Notes under the pieces: generated by a model
What the model saw: only the letters and a program-made list of their open reading frames with translations
What the model was told of the DNA's origin: nothing
Databases searched by the model: none
Assembly: GCF_012328925.1 (NCBI RefSeq)
Contig: NZ_JAAXLS010000063.1
Span: 1-35,202 of the forward strand
Length of the DNA: 35,202 nucleotides
Direction of reading: 5' to 3'
Source of the DNA: Amycolatopsis acididurans
GTDB lineage: Bacteria > Actinomycetota > Actinomycetes > Mycobacteriales > Pseudonocardiaceae
Shown: positions 15,845 through 24,849 of the stretch, one piece after another
Numbering within the stretch: the stretch's first letter is position 1
Layout: each line of letters begins with the position of its first letter
Made by a program: the position numbers and the translations under genes

Positions 15845-16599
15845 GCGCCATCCGGATCGACAAGGCCGGCGAGGTCGCCATCCTGCGGATGACGCACGGC
15901 CGCGCCAACGCGCTGGACACCGGGATGTGCCGCGAGCTGGTGGAGCGGGTCGACGAGGCCGGGTTCGCCGGGCAGCGCGCGCTCGTGCTCACCGGCCAGG
16001 GCGGCGTGTTCTCGGCGGGGGTCGACCTGCTGCGGGTACGCGAGGGCGGGCCGGCGTACGTGCGGGAGTTCCTGCCCGCGCTCTCGGACGCCTTCCTCGC
16101 GCTGTTCGGCTTTCCCGGCCCGGTCGTGGCCGCGGTCAACGGGCACGCGATCGCGGGCGGCGGGGTGCTGGCCGCGGCGTGCGACCGGCGGATCATGAAC
16201 GCGGCACACGGCCGGATCGGCTGGCCCGAGCTGACCGTCGGGGTGCCGTTTCCGCTGGTGGCCATGGAGATCCTGCGGTGCGCGTACGGCACGAACCGGC
16301 TCGCCGAGCTGACCGAGCTCGGCCAGTCCTATCTGGGCGGCGAGGCGCTGACCCTGGGGCTGGTGGACGAACTGGTGGCGCCCGAGGTCGTCGAATCGCG
16401 GGCGGTCGAGATCGCGGCGGGGCTCGCGGCGGTCCCGGCCAAGGCGTACGCGCACACGAAGGCGCAGATCCACCGCCCGCACGACGAGCGCATCGGTGAA
16501 CAACGCACGGCGGACGACGCCGTGGTCGAGGAGCTGTGGGCGGCACCGGAAACGCTGGCCGCGATCGATGCCTACGTGCGGCGGACGCTGGATCGCTGA
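15841..16599 (+). CDS. Enoyl-CoA hydratase/isomerase family protein
   Basis: A 252-residue crotonase-fold enzyme acting on acyl-CoA thioesters. The oxyanion-hole segments are FSAGVDLLRV and NGHAIAGGGVLAAACDRRI. Of the two usual catalytic Glu positions, one is present in IGWPELTVGVPFP; the first is replaced by a Gly/Ala-rich stretch, so the reaction may be isomerisation or hydrolysis rather than classical hydration. GTG 15841 overlaps the preceding stop (GTGA), indicating coupled translation with the split-barrel protein. The C-terminal helices (AKAYAHTKAQIHRP, ETLAAIDAYVRRTL) are normal for the family. The link to the transporter genes upstream is positional only. Confidence 0.85.
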   Translation: MSAIRIDKAGEVAILRMTHGRANALDTGMCRELVERVDEAGFAGQRALVLTGQGGVFSAGVDLLRVREGGPAYVREFLPALSDAFLALFGFPGPVVAAVNGHAIAGGGVLAAACDRRIMNAAHGRIGWPELTVGVPFPLVAMEILRCAYGTNRLAELTELGQSYLGGEALTLGLVDELVAPEVVESRAVEIAAGLAAVPAKAYAHTKAQIHRPHDERIGEQRTADDAVVEELWAAPETLAAIDAYVRRTLDR

Positions 16600-16626
16600 C
16601 CTCGTGCGCCGATGCGGGGCGGGGCG

Positions 16627-16632
16627 TAGCAT
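16627..16632 (+). promoter_or_regulatory. -10 box of the VOC gene
   Basis: TAGCAT, about 36 nt before the ATG at 16669 and followed by a T-rich stretch. Unlike most starts here, this gene has a real leader with a strong ribosome site (GAGGAGG at 16656-16662, 6 nt before ATG). Confidence 0.4.
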
Positions 16633-16668
16633 TTTTTTCTTCCTTCCCCCGCACCGAGGAGGCCGCCG

Positions 16669-17049
16669 ATGCCTCGTCCGGTCCACTTCGAGATCCACGC
16701 GACCGACCCCGAGCGCGCGATCACGTTCTACGCGACCGTGTTCGACTGGTCGTTCGAGCGGTGGGGGCCGAATCCGTACTGGGTGATCAACACCGGTGAC
16801 GGCCCCGGGATCGACGGCGGGCTGGTGCCGCGCCAGGGCCCCGCACCCGCCGCCGACGCGCCGGTGAACGCGTTCCCGGCCACGATCGAGGTGACGGATC
16901 TGGGCGCCACGACCCGGCACGTGCAACAGGCCGGTGGGACGGTGATCGTGCCCAAGACCGCGATTCCCGGGGTGGGGTGGCTCGCGTACTGCACCGACAC
17001 GGAGGGCAACATCTTCGGCGTGCTGGAGACCGACGACTCGGCCGAGTAG
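16669..17049 (+). CDS. VOC/glyoxalase-like domain protein
   Basis: A 126-residue single-domain protein of the vicinal oxygen chelate superfamily. The two beta-alpha-beta-beta-beta modules are visible: VHFEIHATDPERAITFYATVFDWSFE for the first and AFPATIEVTDLGATTRHVQQAGGTVIVPKTAIPGVGWLAYCTDTEGNIFGVLE for the second. Metal-ligand candidates are His6, His89 region and the terminal Glu in FGVLE. Members bind metals and act as isomerases, dioxygenases or drug-binding proteins; this subgroup (GWLAYCTDTEGNIFG) is common in actinobacteria and mostly uncharacterised. GAGGAGG six bases ahead of the ATG fixes the start. Confidence 0.85.
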   Translation: MPRPVHFEIHATDPERAITFYATVFDWSFERWGPNPYWVINTGDGPGIDGGLVPRQGPAPAADAPVNAFPATIEVTDLGATTRHVQQAGGTVIVPKTAIPGVGWLAYCTDTEGNIFGVLETDDSAE

Positions 17050-17362
17050 GGGCCGTCGGAGCGGGGTTGGGGTTGGGACGCGGCGGGTCGCGGCGGGTCG
17101 CTGGGGTGCCGCAGACGGCGGCGCCTGCGGGAGGTCGAGGTGGCCGGTTCGGGGCGCCTGCTCGGGAGCGGTGCGCGGTGGCCGCGGTGCGGCAGCTCGC
17201 CGCGCCCGAGCGGGCCCGGCGGGAGGCGGGATGCCGCAGATGGCGGCCCTGCAAAAGGCCAAGGGATGCGGCCGTTCGAGACGCCGCCGTCCGTGGCGCC
17301 CGCCCGGGACCAGCGCCCGGCGCCCCGCGCGGGAGCCCGCGCCCGGCGCCCGGGCGAAAGCC
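17050..17362. other. Gene-free stretch between VOC gene and uvrB
   Basis: No convincing gene. On the plus strand it holds a G-quadruplex-capable run at 17063-17087 (GGGG, TT, GGGG, TT, GGG, 7 nt, GGG). This overlaps a perfect tandem 10-mer CGGCGGGTCG at 17081-17100. Its uvrB side is a GC-rich hairpin listed separately. Reading frames through it lack a ribosome site and look like GC-driven artefacts. Confidence 0.5.
17301..17356 (-). terminator. GC-rich hairpin after uvrB
   Basis: CGCCCGGG (17301-17308) pairs with CCCGGGCG (17349-17356). The intervening 40 nt are themselves rich in complementary GCGCCC and GGGCGC stretches. It begins 7 bases past the uvrB stop on the minus strand. There is no U-tract, so this is a possible actinobacterial-style terminator only. 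Confidence 0.4.
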
Positions 17363-19519
<2,157 letters not shown>

Positions 19520-19525
19520 GACTCC

Positions 19526-19531
19526 AGGGTA
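19526..19531 (-). promoter_or_regulatory. -10 box of uvrB, leaderless start
   Basis: TACCCT, 6 nt (GGAGTC), then GTG at 19519. Confidence 0.5.
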
Positions 19532-19568
19532 GGACCACCCACCGACAATTTCCGGCGCGGTGCCGTGC

Positions 19569-19826
19569 TCAGTCCAGCCAGCGGCAATCGCGACGGGACG
19601 AACGGGCCAGGCAGGCCTCGCACGGCATCCCGCTCACACCGCTGAGCACCTCGGCCTGCTCGGGCAGGATCAGCTCGCCGCACAGGGCTGTGAGGTGGGA
19701 CGGAATGGGCCCGTGCTCGGGGATAGGGACGATGTGGCTGACGCGTTTGCACTCGCCGACCACGCCGCGGCGCAGGCGGACCACGGCCACCAGTTCGGCC
19801 GTCTCGGCATGGACCAGGTTCCCCAT
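19569..19826 (-). CDS. Small Cys-rich protein, possible zinc-binding
   Basis: An 85-residue protein with Cys and His spaced as in small actinobacterial zinc-finger-like proteins: GECKRVSH, SHLTALCGEL, MPCEACLARS and a last Cys in RDCRW. The pattern H-L-T-A-L-C-G followed by P-C-x-x-C recurs in many uncharacterised Pseudonocardiaceae proteins, as far as I recall. ATG 19826 is supported by TACGCT 6 nt upstream, the leaderless spacing; a longer in-frame start lies upstream of that promoter and is less likely. It is 49 bases upstream of uvrB in the same direction but uvrB has its own promoter. Function unknown. Confidence 0.65.
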   Translation of the reverse strand: MGNLVHAETAELVAVVRLRRGVVGECKRVSHIVPIPEHGPIPSHLTALCGELILPEQAEVLSGVSGMPCEACLARSSRRDCRWLD

Positions 19827-19832
19827 GCGCTC

Positions 19833-19838
19833 AGCGTA
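19833..19838 (-). promoter_or_regulatory. -10 box of the small Cys-rich gene, leaderless start
   Basis: TACGCT, 6 nt (GAGCGC), then ATG at 19826. Confidence 0.5.
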
Positions 19839-19967
19839 AACCGGAATAATCGCGAACGCTTCGTGCCAACGGCCCAACGATCACCCCTCCCGCTGGTCCG
19901 GGTGACCGAAAACGCCAGCGCGGCGGCCTTGAACAGCCGTCAATCGTGACGCTCGAAGGAGTGGTTG

Positions 19968-21224
19968 TCACGGAGTATTGAGCACCGCGGGACCGAGCCG
20001 CTGGCAGAGCTTGAGCGCGAGTTCGACGTCGAGCCGGTTGTCCGACACCGGCCTGCCGAGCATGTCCTGCGCCTTGCGCACCCGGTACTGCACCGAGTTC
20101 TTGTGCATGGACAGCAGGCCGGCGGCGGCCGTGTAGCTGCTGCCGGTCGCGAGGAACACCCGCAAGGTGTCGCGCGCCCGCGCGTGCTGCTCGTCGTCGG
20201 TGGCGAGTTCGCCGAGCGTGTCGCTCACCCACGCCTTGGCCGCGCCGAGGTCCGCGGCCATCAACGCGATCGCACCGACCTCGCGGAAGGTCAGCACGCG
20301 GTCGCAGTGTTCGCCGGCCGCGTCGGCGAGCGCGTGCACCCGCTGGGCCTGCCGGTGGCTGCGGCGGAAGCCCTCGAGGCCCTCACCGGGTTCGCCGATC
20401 GCGAGCCGCACCGTGGGATCGGCGCCGGCGAGCACCTTGCGCACGTGGTCCTCATCCGGCAGCCCGGCCCGATCCAGGGGCACCCACACCCACGAGGACA
20501 GCTCGTCGATCGGCACGAACAGGGGTTTGCCCGCGCTGGGCAGGTTCTCGGCGATCTCGCCGGTCAGCCGTTCCAGGCCGGACAAGCCGTTGCCGGACAA
20601 GGGTTCCACGCCGTGCCACACGATCATCGCCAGATGCGTGCCCCGCAGCCGGTAGCCCAGCGCCGTCTCGCTGCCCTCCAGATCGGCGCCGCCGTCCAGC
20701 AGGGCGCGCACGCGGGCGGCGCGGGCGGCACTGCGGCCCAGGAGCCAGCGATCGCGTTCCTCCTGGTAGGCCGAGACCACCTGCTGGGTCACCCGGTCGA
20801 TGAAGGCGAACGCGCCGGTCAGCACCTGGCTCATCATCGCGCCGAGCAGTGCCCGGTCCTCGACCTGACCGGTCGCCGTGATCAGCGCGTGGTTGAGTAT
20901 CGCGGTCTGCCCCAGGTAGTACGCGCGGATCAGGTCGATCACCGGCGTGCCGCGCTGCGCGAGCCGGCGCGCGTACTCCATCGCCGCCGCGGGCGCCTCG
21001 ACCCGGCCGGGGTCGATACAGTGCTGGAAAATCCGTAACGCGGTGTCGAGATTCTGGTGCAGGCTCGCGGAAAGCAGGCTCACCACGCTTTCGTCGTCGT
21101 GCACCAGATGCGGCAGCTCACGGGCGTAGAGCTGGAGAAGCTCACCGGTCAGCTCGTCGACCTGACCACTCAGTCCCGACGCCAGTTCCGCGACACTCTC
21201 GGTGACGGCCCGTTCGTCCAGCAT
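19968..21224 (-). CDS. PucR-family transcriptional regulator
   Basis: A 418-residue cytoplasmic regulator. The N-terminal about 170 residues resemble the helical sensor region of actinobacterial PucR/CdaR proteins (IDLIRAYYLGQTAILNHALI, FAFIDRVTQQVVSAYQEERDRW). A GGDEF-like middle domain follows (ALGYRLRGTHLAMIVWHG to LAIGEPGEGLEGFRRSHRQAQRV). The C-terminal HTH_30 domain at about 362-412 (LRVFLATGSSYTAAAGLLSMHKNSVQYRVRKAQDMLG) binds DNA. PucR members respond to small metabolites and usually activate nearby genes, but no catabolic operon adjoins, so the target is unclear. The ATG at 21224 is leaderless behind TAAGGT. Confidence 0.9.
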   Translation of the reverse strand: MLDERAVTESVAELASGLSGQVDELTGELLQLYARELPHLVHDDESVVSLLSASLHQNLDTALRIFQHCIDPGRVEAPAAAMEYARRLAQRGTPVIDLIRAYYLGQTAILNHALITATGQVEDRALLGAMMSQVLTGAFAFIDRVTQQVVSAYQEERDRWLLGRSAARAARVRALLDGGADLEGSETALGYRLRGTHLAMIVWHGVEPLSGNGLSGLERLTGEIAENLPSAGKPLFVPIDELSSWVWVPLDRAGLPDEDHVRKVLAGADPTVRLAIGEPGEGLEGFRRSHRQAQRVHALADAAGEHCDRVLTFREVGAIALMAADLGAAKAWVSDTLGELATDDEQHARARDTLRVFLATGSSYTAAAGLLSMHKNSVQYRVRKAQDMLGRPVSDNRLDVELALKLCQRLGPAVLNTP

Positions 21225-21230
21225 TCGGTC

Positions 21231-21236
21231 ACCTTA
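21231..21236 (-). promoter_or_regulatory. -10 box of the pucR-like gene, leaderless start
   Basis: TAAGGT, 6 nt (GACCGA), then ATG at 21224. Confidence 0.5.
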
Positions 21237-21283
21237 CCGGCGCGGCACTCGTTTTCGGGCCAGGAAACCGCGAAGATGTGCCC

Positions 21284-21799
21284 ATGGCAGAGATCCATCC
21301 GTCGAAGATCGAGATCTTCGATGTCGCCGCCGGAACCAACATCGATCCGAAGGGAATAGTGCGCGAGGTCGAGGAGTACCGCGTCGAGGAGTTCGGGCTC
21401 TACCTGGCCCGCCCCGCGCCGGGCCGGGCGCAGTTCCACTACCTCGAATCGTGGCTGCTGCCCGATCTCGGCCTGCGGCTGACGGATTTCTGGTTCTCCG
21501 AAGGACATGAGCGCGACCAGGACTTCTATCTCGACGTCGTGACCGTCGAGCGCGAGGGCACGACGTGGCGCTCCATCGACTGGTATCTGGACATCGTCGT
21601 GCGCGAGGGGCGCGGCCTGGAGGTGCTGGACACCGACGAGCTGCTCGCCGCCACGTCGGCGGGCCTGCTCGCGCCCGCCGACGCCGAGCGCGCGCTGCGG
21701 ATCAGCCACGCCACGGTGGAAGGCCTGGCCGCACACGGCTACAAGGTGGCCGACTGGCTGTCCACAATGGACATCGAGCTACGCTGGCGGAGGCACTGA
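21284..21799 (+). CDS. DUF402 (FomD/YgaC-like) protein
   Basis: A 171-residue protein of the DUF402 family, whose characterised members hydrolyse nucleoside di- or triphosphates or, in FomD, a CMP-phosphonate. The family core is clear: FYLDVVTVEREGTTWRSIDWYLDIVVREGRGLEVLDTDELLAA, where clustered Asp/Glu bind metal. A C-terminal helix pair (ADAERALRISHATVEGLAAHG) follows. The ATG at 21284 is taken; a GTG two codons upstream is possible. The gene is divergent from the PucR regulator and ends 5 bases from the convergent coaE stop. Confidence 0.8.
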   Translation: MAEIHPSKIEIFDVAAGTNIDPKGIVREVEEYRVEEFGLYLARPAPGRAQFHYLESWLLPDLGLRLTDFWFSEGHERDQDFYLDVVTVEREGTTWRSIDWYLDIVVREGRGLEVLDTDELLAATSAGLLAPADAERALRISHATVEGLAAHGYKVADWLSTMDIELRWRRH

Positions 21800-21804
21800 C
21801 CGGC

Positions 21805-22992
21805 TCAGGGGGTCCAGCCGGTGGCGGCCGCCCACTCCTCGGCGCGCCGGAACGCGGCGTTGACCCACGGCTGCTTGTCCTCGCTGTAGGGCCCCGAGGA
21901 GGCGTCGGCGGCGTGCGCGGCCGCGAGCTTGCGCTTGACCTCGGCGTAGGCGTCGCGTTCGGCCGGGTTCTCCCGCAGCCACGCGGCGAACAGCAGCGCG
22001 AGGCGCCAGGCGGGCGTCTCCAGCGAGCGGACGTGCAGGTTGATCCGGCGCCCTGGGTCGGCACCGAAGTGGTAACGCTTGTACCACGGGCCGTTCGCGT
22101 CGTCCTGCGACTCGTCCCACCAGTCCCCGCCGGCGCGGAGGAAACCGGCGTCGGACAACGCGTCCGCGAACTCGTCCGCCACGTCCAAAGTGGACACCGT
22201 GACCTGGAGGTCCAGCACGTCCTTCGCGGGCAGCCCGGGCACCGAGGTCGAGCCGATGTGGTCCACCCGCAGCGCCTTGTCCCCCACCGCGAGCCGGATC
22301 CTGGCCAGCGCGCGCTCCGCCTGCGCGGGCCAGGTCTGGTCGTAGGGCACGACATCCGGCGGCATCGGGGACCGGGGGCGCCGCAGCCGGATGTTCGCCT
22401 CGAACGGCACCAGCCGGTCGGCCCACAGCCGGTCGAGCTGGGCCAGCACGATGTCCGGGGCGCCGCCGTTGTCGAGCCACACGTCGGCGGTGGCGCGGCG
22501 GGCGGCCTCGTCGGCCTGGGCGGCGATGCGGGCGCGGGCGTCGGCCTCGGGCATGCCACGCAGCTCCACCAGGCGCTGGACCCGGGTTTCCACGGGCGCG
22601 TCGACCACGAGCACCAGGTGGTACATGGCGCCCATCCCGCCCTCGACGAGCAGCGGCACGTCGTGCACGACGATGGCGTCCGGCGCGACCGCGGCCATCA
22701 GCTCTGCGGTGCGGGCGCCGATGAGGGGATGGAGGATGCCGTTGAGCCTGCGCCGGGAGGCCTCGTCGGCGAAGGCCTTCGTGGCGAGGGCGGGCCGGTC
22801 GAGCGCCCCCTCGGGGGTGCGGATGTCCTCGCCGAAGGCCTCGACCAGGCGGGCCAGCCCCTCGGTGCCGGGTTCGACCACCTCGCGGGCGATCTTGTCG
22901 GCGTCGATCAGTACCGCCCCGTGTTCGGCGAGCCGCGCCGCCACGGTCGACTTGCCCGCGCCGATACCCCCGGTGAGCCCCACTCGCAGCAT
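21805..22992 (-). CDS. coaE: Dephospho-CoA kinase fused to a GrpB (UPF0157) domain
   Basis: A 395-residue, two-domain protein. Residues 1 to about 200 are CoaE, which phosphorylates dephospho-CoA in the last step of CoA synthesis: P-loop GGIGAGKST (8-16), DADKIAREVVEPGTEGL and the lid region VRDV-like VHDVPLLVEGGMGAMYHLVLVVDAP. Residues of about 235-390 are a GrpB/UPF0157 nucleotidyltransferase-like domain (VPYDQTWPAQAERALARIR, RVDHIGSTSVPGLPAKDVLDLQV, WYKRYHFGADPGRRINLHV). The same fusion is known in mycobacterial CoaE, where the extra domain aids folding or regulation. ATG 22992 begins MLRVGLTGGIGAGKS. No good ribosome site or TANNNT box precedes it. Confidence 0.94.
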   Translation of the reverse strand: MLRVGLTGGIGAGKSTVAARLAEHGAVLIDADKIAREVVEPGTEGLARLVEAFGEDIRTPEGALDRPALATKAFADEASRRRLNGILHPLIGARTAELMAAVAPDAIVVHDVPLLVEGGMGAMYHLVLVVDAPVETRVQRLVELRGMPEADARARIAAQADEAARRATADVWLDNGGAPDIVLAQLDRLWADRLVPFEANIRLRRPRSPMPPDVVPYDQTWPAQAERALARIRLAVGDKALRVDHIGSTSVPGLPAKDVLDLQVTVSTLDVADEFADALSDAGFLRAGGDWWDESQDDANGPWYKRYHFGADPGRRINLHVRSLETPAWRLALLFAAWLRENPAERDAYAEVKRKLAAAHAADASSGPYSEDKQPWVNAAFRRAEEWAAATGWTP

Positions 22993-23113
22993 GCGTGCAT
23001 TCAACCAGCACGGGGTACCACCCGGAGGTGTGACTACCACTCTTGCGGACCGTAATTAAACCGAGACGGGGGACACGCCGCCCCGGCTACACCGCTTCGG
23101 CGCTCCCGTTGCG

Positions 23114-23119
23114 TACCGT
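23114..23119 (+). promoter_or_regulatory. Possible -10 for the 70-residue gene
   Basis: TACCGT about 33 nt before the ATG at 23152, giving a short leader that carries GGAGG. Confidence 0.35.
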
Positions 23120-23151
23120 TCGCGACGGAAGGTCGCCCACACGGAGGAACG

Positions 23152-23364
23152 ATGCCCGCGAGCAAGCACGTCGGGAGGCACCGGCTCGGGACGCCGGGGC
23201 TGGTGCACTGCGTCCTGCACCGACCGGTTGCGGCCGCGCTGGAGGAATACCGGCGCAACTGGCTCACGGCGCTGCTCGTCCCGGCGAAGCACAGTCTCGC
23301 CGGCCTCCGCCGCCGCGCCCGCTTGGCCGCGAGCGAACGCGCCTGGATCCCCGCCACGACGTGA
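23152..23364 (+). CDS. Small basic protein of unknown function (70 aa)
   Basis: Not recognised. The ORF has a strong ribosome site (GGAGGAACG directly before ATG) and a TANNNT box at a normal distance. It lies in an otherwise empty gap between coaE and the LCP gene, ending 13 bases from the convergent LCP stop. The protein is Arg/His-rich at both ends (KHVGRHRLG, LRRRARLAASERAW) around a hydrophobic middle (LVHCVLHRPVAAALEEYRRNWLTALLVPA). No motif, signal peptide or clear membrane span is visible. Ribosome site and position make it a likely real gene. Confidence 0.5.
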   Translation: MPASKHVGRHRLGTPGLVHCVLHRPVAAALEEYRRNWLTALLVPAKHSLAGLRRRARLAASERAWIPATT

Positions 23365-23377
23365 GCGGGCCCCGTGA

Positions 23378-24571
23378 CTAACTCACGCAGCCGGTGAGGT
23401 CGGTGCCGCCGCCGCTGGGCACGACCGAGGCGTCCGTGGTAGGCGGGGTGCTGCTCCGCCCCGCCGGGGCGGCGGCCACGTAGGGCTGCACCGAGGCCGG
23501 CGACGAAGCGGACGAGGTCACCGGCTCACCGATCAGCGCCCCGATGAACGAGCGCACCTGCGCCTGGTCGACCTTGACCGCGTCCCCGTCGTAGGGCGTC
23601 TGCAGGTTCAGCGACTGCACCGGGATCGTCGCGAAGGTCAGGCCGTCCGAGCTCAGCGACCGCATCTGCTTGGCGAAGTCGAGCAGGTCCCAGCCCTGAT
23701 CGATGAGCACCGACTGCTGCACCGCGGCGATGAGGTTGTTCAGTTTGACGGGGTTGGCCAGCGTGCCGGTGTCGAGCAGCACCTTGGCGGCACTGGACAG
23801 GAAGGCCTGCTGGCGCGCGATCCGGTCGAGGTCACCGTTGGGCAGCCCGTGCCGTTGCCGCACGAACGCCAGCGCCTGCGCACCGGACAACGTCTGCCGC
23901 CCGGCCGGGAAGTCCGCGCCCGAGTAGCTGTCGTGCACCGGCTCCTTCAGGCACACCGGGACCCCGCCGACGGCGAGACTGAGCGAGTAGAACCCGACGA
24001 GGTTCACCGCCGCGTAGTGGTTGATGGTCAGCCCGGTGAACTGCTCCACGGTCTGGATCGCGGTGCGCGCGCCCGCCTGGTCGGCGCGGCGCTCGAGCTC
24101 GGCGCCGGTCACGCCCTGCGCGGTCAGCCGCTGGCGCTCCGCGTTCTTGCCGTAGGTGTAGGCCGAGTTGATCTTGTGCTTGCCGTAGCCACCCGCGATG
24201 TCGACGTAGGAGTCGCGCGGGATCGAGATCGCCGTCGCCGCTCCGCCACCCGCCGGGATGTGCACGACGATCATGGTGTCCGTTGTGTCCCCGCCGTCGC
24301 TTTGGTCACCGGCGTGCAGCTGGTCCAGGATGTCGCGCGGCAGCGGATTGCCCTGCACGTCGGTGCGCGAGTCGACCCCCGCGAGCAGGATGTTCTGCTC
24401 GGGAACCACGGACGGAGACGCGGGCAGCTGCGCCGACGGCGCTATCACGTCGGCGGTCGCGAGCCCCGAGTCGAGCCGGTTGAGCTGCGTCCACGCGTAA
24501 CCCGTTGCCCCGAGGACGAGCAGCGACACCAGCCCCAGGGCGGAGTACGCGATGGGTTTCCAGCGCACCAC
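23378..24571 (-). CDS. LytR-CpsA-Psr (LCP) family cell-wall glycopolymer ligase
   Basis: A 397-residue type II membrane protein. One N-terminal helix (about 7-28) anchors an extracytoplasmic LCP domain, which transfers polyprenyl-linked polymers such as arabinogalactan onto peptidoglycan. The key residues are present: Asp67 in LLAGVDSRTD, Asp98 in DTTDTMIVVHIP, Arg119 and Asp120 in SIPRDSYVDI, KHKINSAY, and the Arg cluster FVRQRHGLPNGDLDRIARQQAFL. After the domain comes a Ser/Pro-rich tail ending in a Cys three residues from the C-terminus. GTG 24571 is preceded by AAAGGG; GTG 24568 is an equal alternative. Confidence 0.93.
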   Translation of the reverse strand: MVRWKPIAYSALGLVSLLVLGATGYAWTQLNRLDSGLATADVIAPSAQLPASPSVVPEQNILLAGVDSRTDVQGNPLPRDILDQLHAGDQSDGGDTTDTMIVVHIPAGGGAATAISIPRDSYVDIAGGYGKHKINSAYTYGKNAERQRLTAQGVTGAELERRADQAGARTAIQTVEQFTGLTINHYAAVNLVGFYSLSLAVGGVPVCLKEPVHDSYSGADFPAGRQTLSGAQALAFVRQRHGLPNGDLDRIARQQAFLSSAAKVLLDTGTLANPVKLNNLIAAVQQSVLIDQGWDLLDFAKQMRSLSSDGLTFATIPVQSLNLQTPYDGDAVKVDQAQVRSFIGALIGEPVTSSASSPASVQPYVAAAPAGRSSTPPTTDASVVPSGGGTDLTGCVS

Positions 24572-24675
24572 AGCCCTTTCTCATCCACCTGAACCGGTGA
24601 ACTCCATCATCCACTGCTTTGCTGACAGTTTCCTGTGAAGTCCGGCCCTGGGGGTGAGGAAGCACCGGAGGAGGA

Positions 24676-24849
24676 ATGAGCGCGGCGGGACGCCGTCACG
24701 GGCAGGCTTGGGCAGCCCCGCCGCGCTCGTGCCGAGCGGCACCCGAGGGGGAGGGCGAGTACCGGACGGCTGGTTTCTGGTGGCGCTTGTCCAGGATGCG
24801 CTCCACGCGCATCCCGCGAACCGGTAGACCTACCGAGTTCGCTACGTAG
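24676..24849 (+). CDS. Doubtful small ORF (57 aa) between LCP and LuxR genes
   Basis: ATG preceded by GGAGGAGGA. The product is Arg-rich with no motif (starts MSAAGRRHGQAW, ends PTEFAT) and ends one base before the convergent luxR-type stop. The strong ribosome-site match argues for it; composition argues against it. The rest of this gap holds the LCP promoter region with ACAGTTTCCTGT (24625-24636) and the palindrome listed next. Confidence 0.22.
   Translation: MSAAGRRHGQAWAAPPRSCRAAPEGEGEYRTAGFWWRLSRMRSTRIPRTGRPTEFAT
24822..24835. repeat. Perfect palindrome after the LuxR-type gene
   Basis: CGGTAG, AC, CTACCG: 6-bp arms with a 2-nt centre, 14 bases past the regulator's stop. The loop is too short for a good hairpin, so a protein-binding site is more likely than a terminator. 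Confidence 0.35.

Noticed and set aside
16600..16640. Intrinsic terminator (GC stretch followed by seven T) after the enoyl-CoA hydratase gene
   Set aside because: The possible stem is short and interrupted, and TAGCAT here fits a -10 for the VOC gene better.
19943..19970. CGTGAC...GTCACG pair near the pucR-type stop as terminator
   Set aside because: Only 6-bp arms with a 16-nt loop and no T-run; too weak to call.
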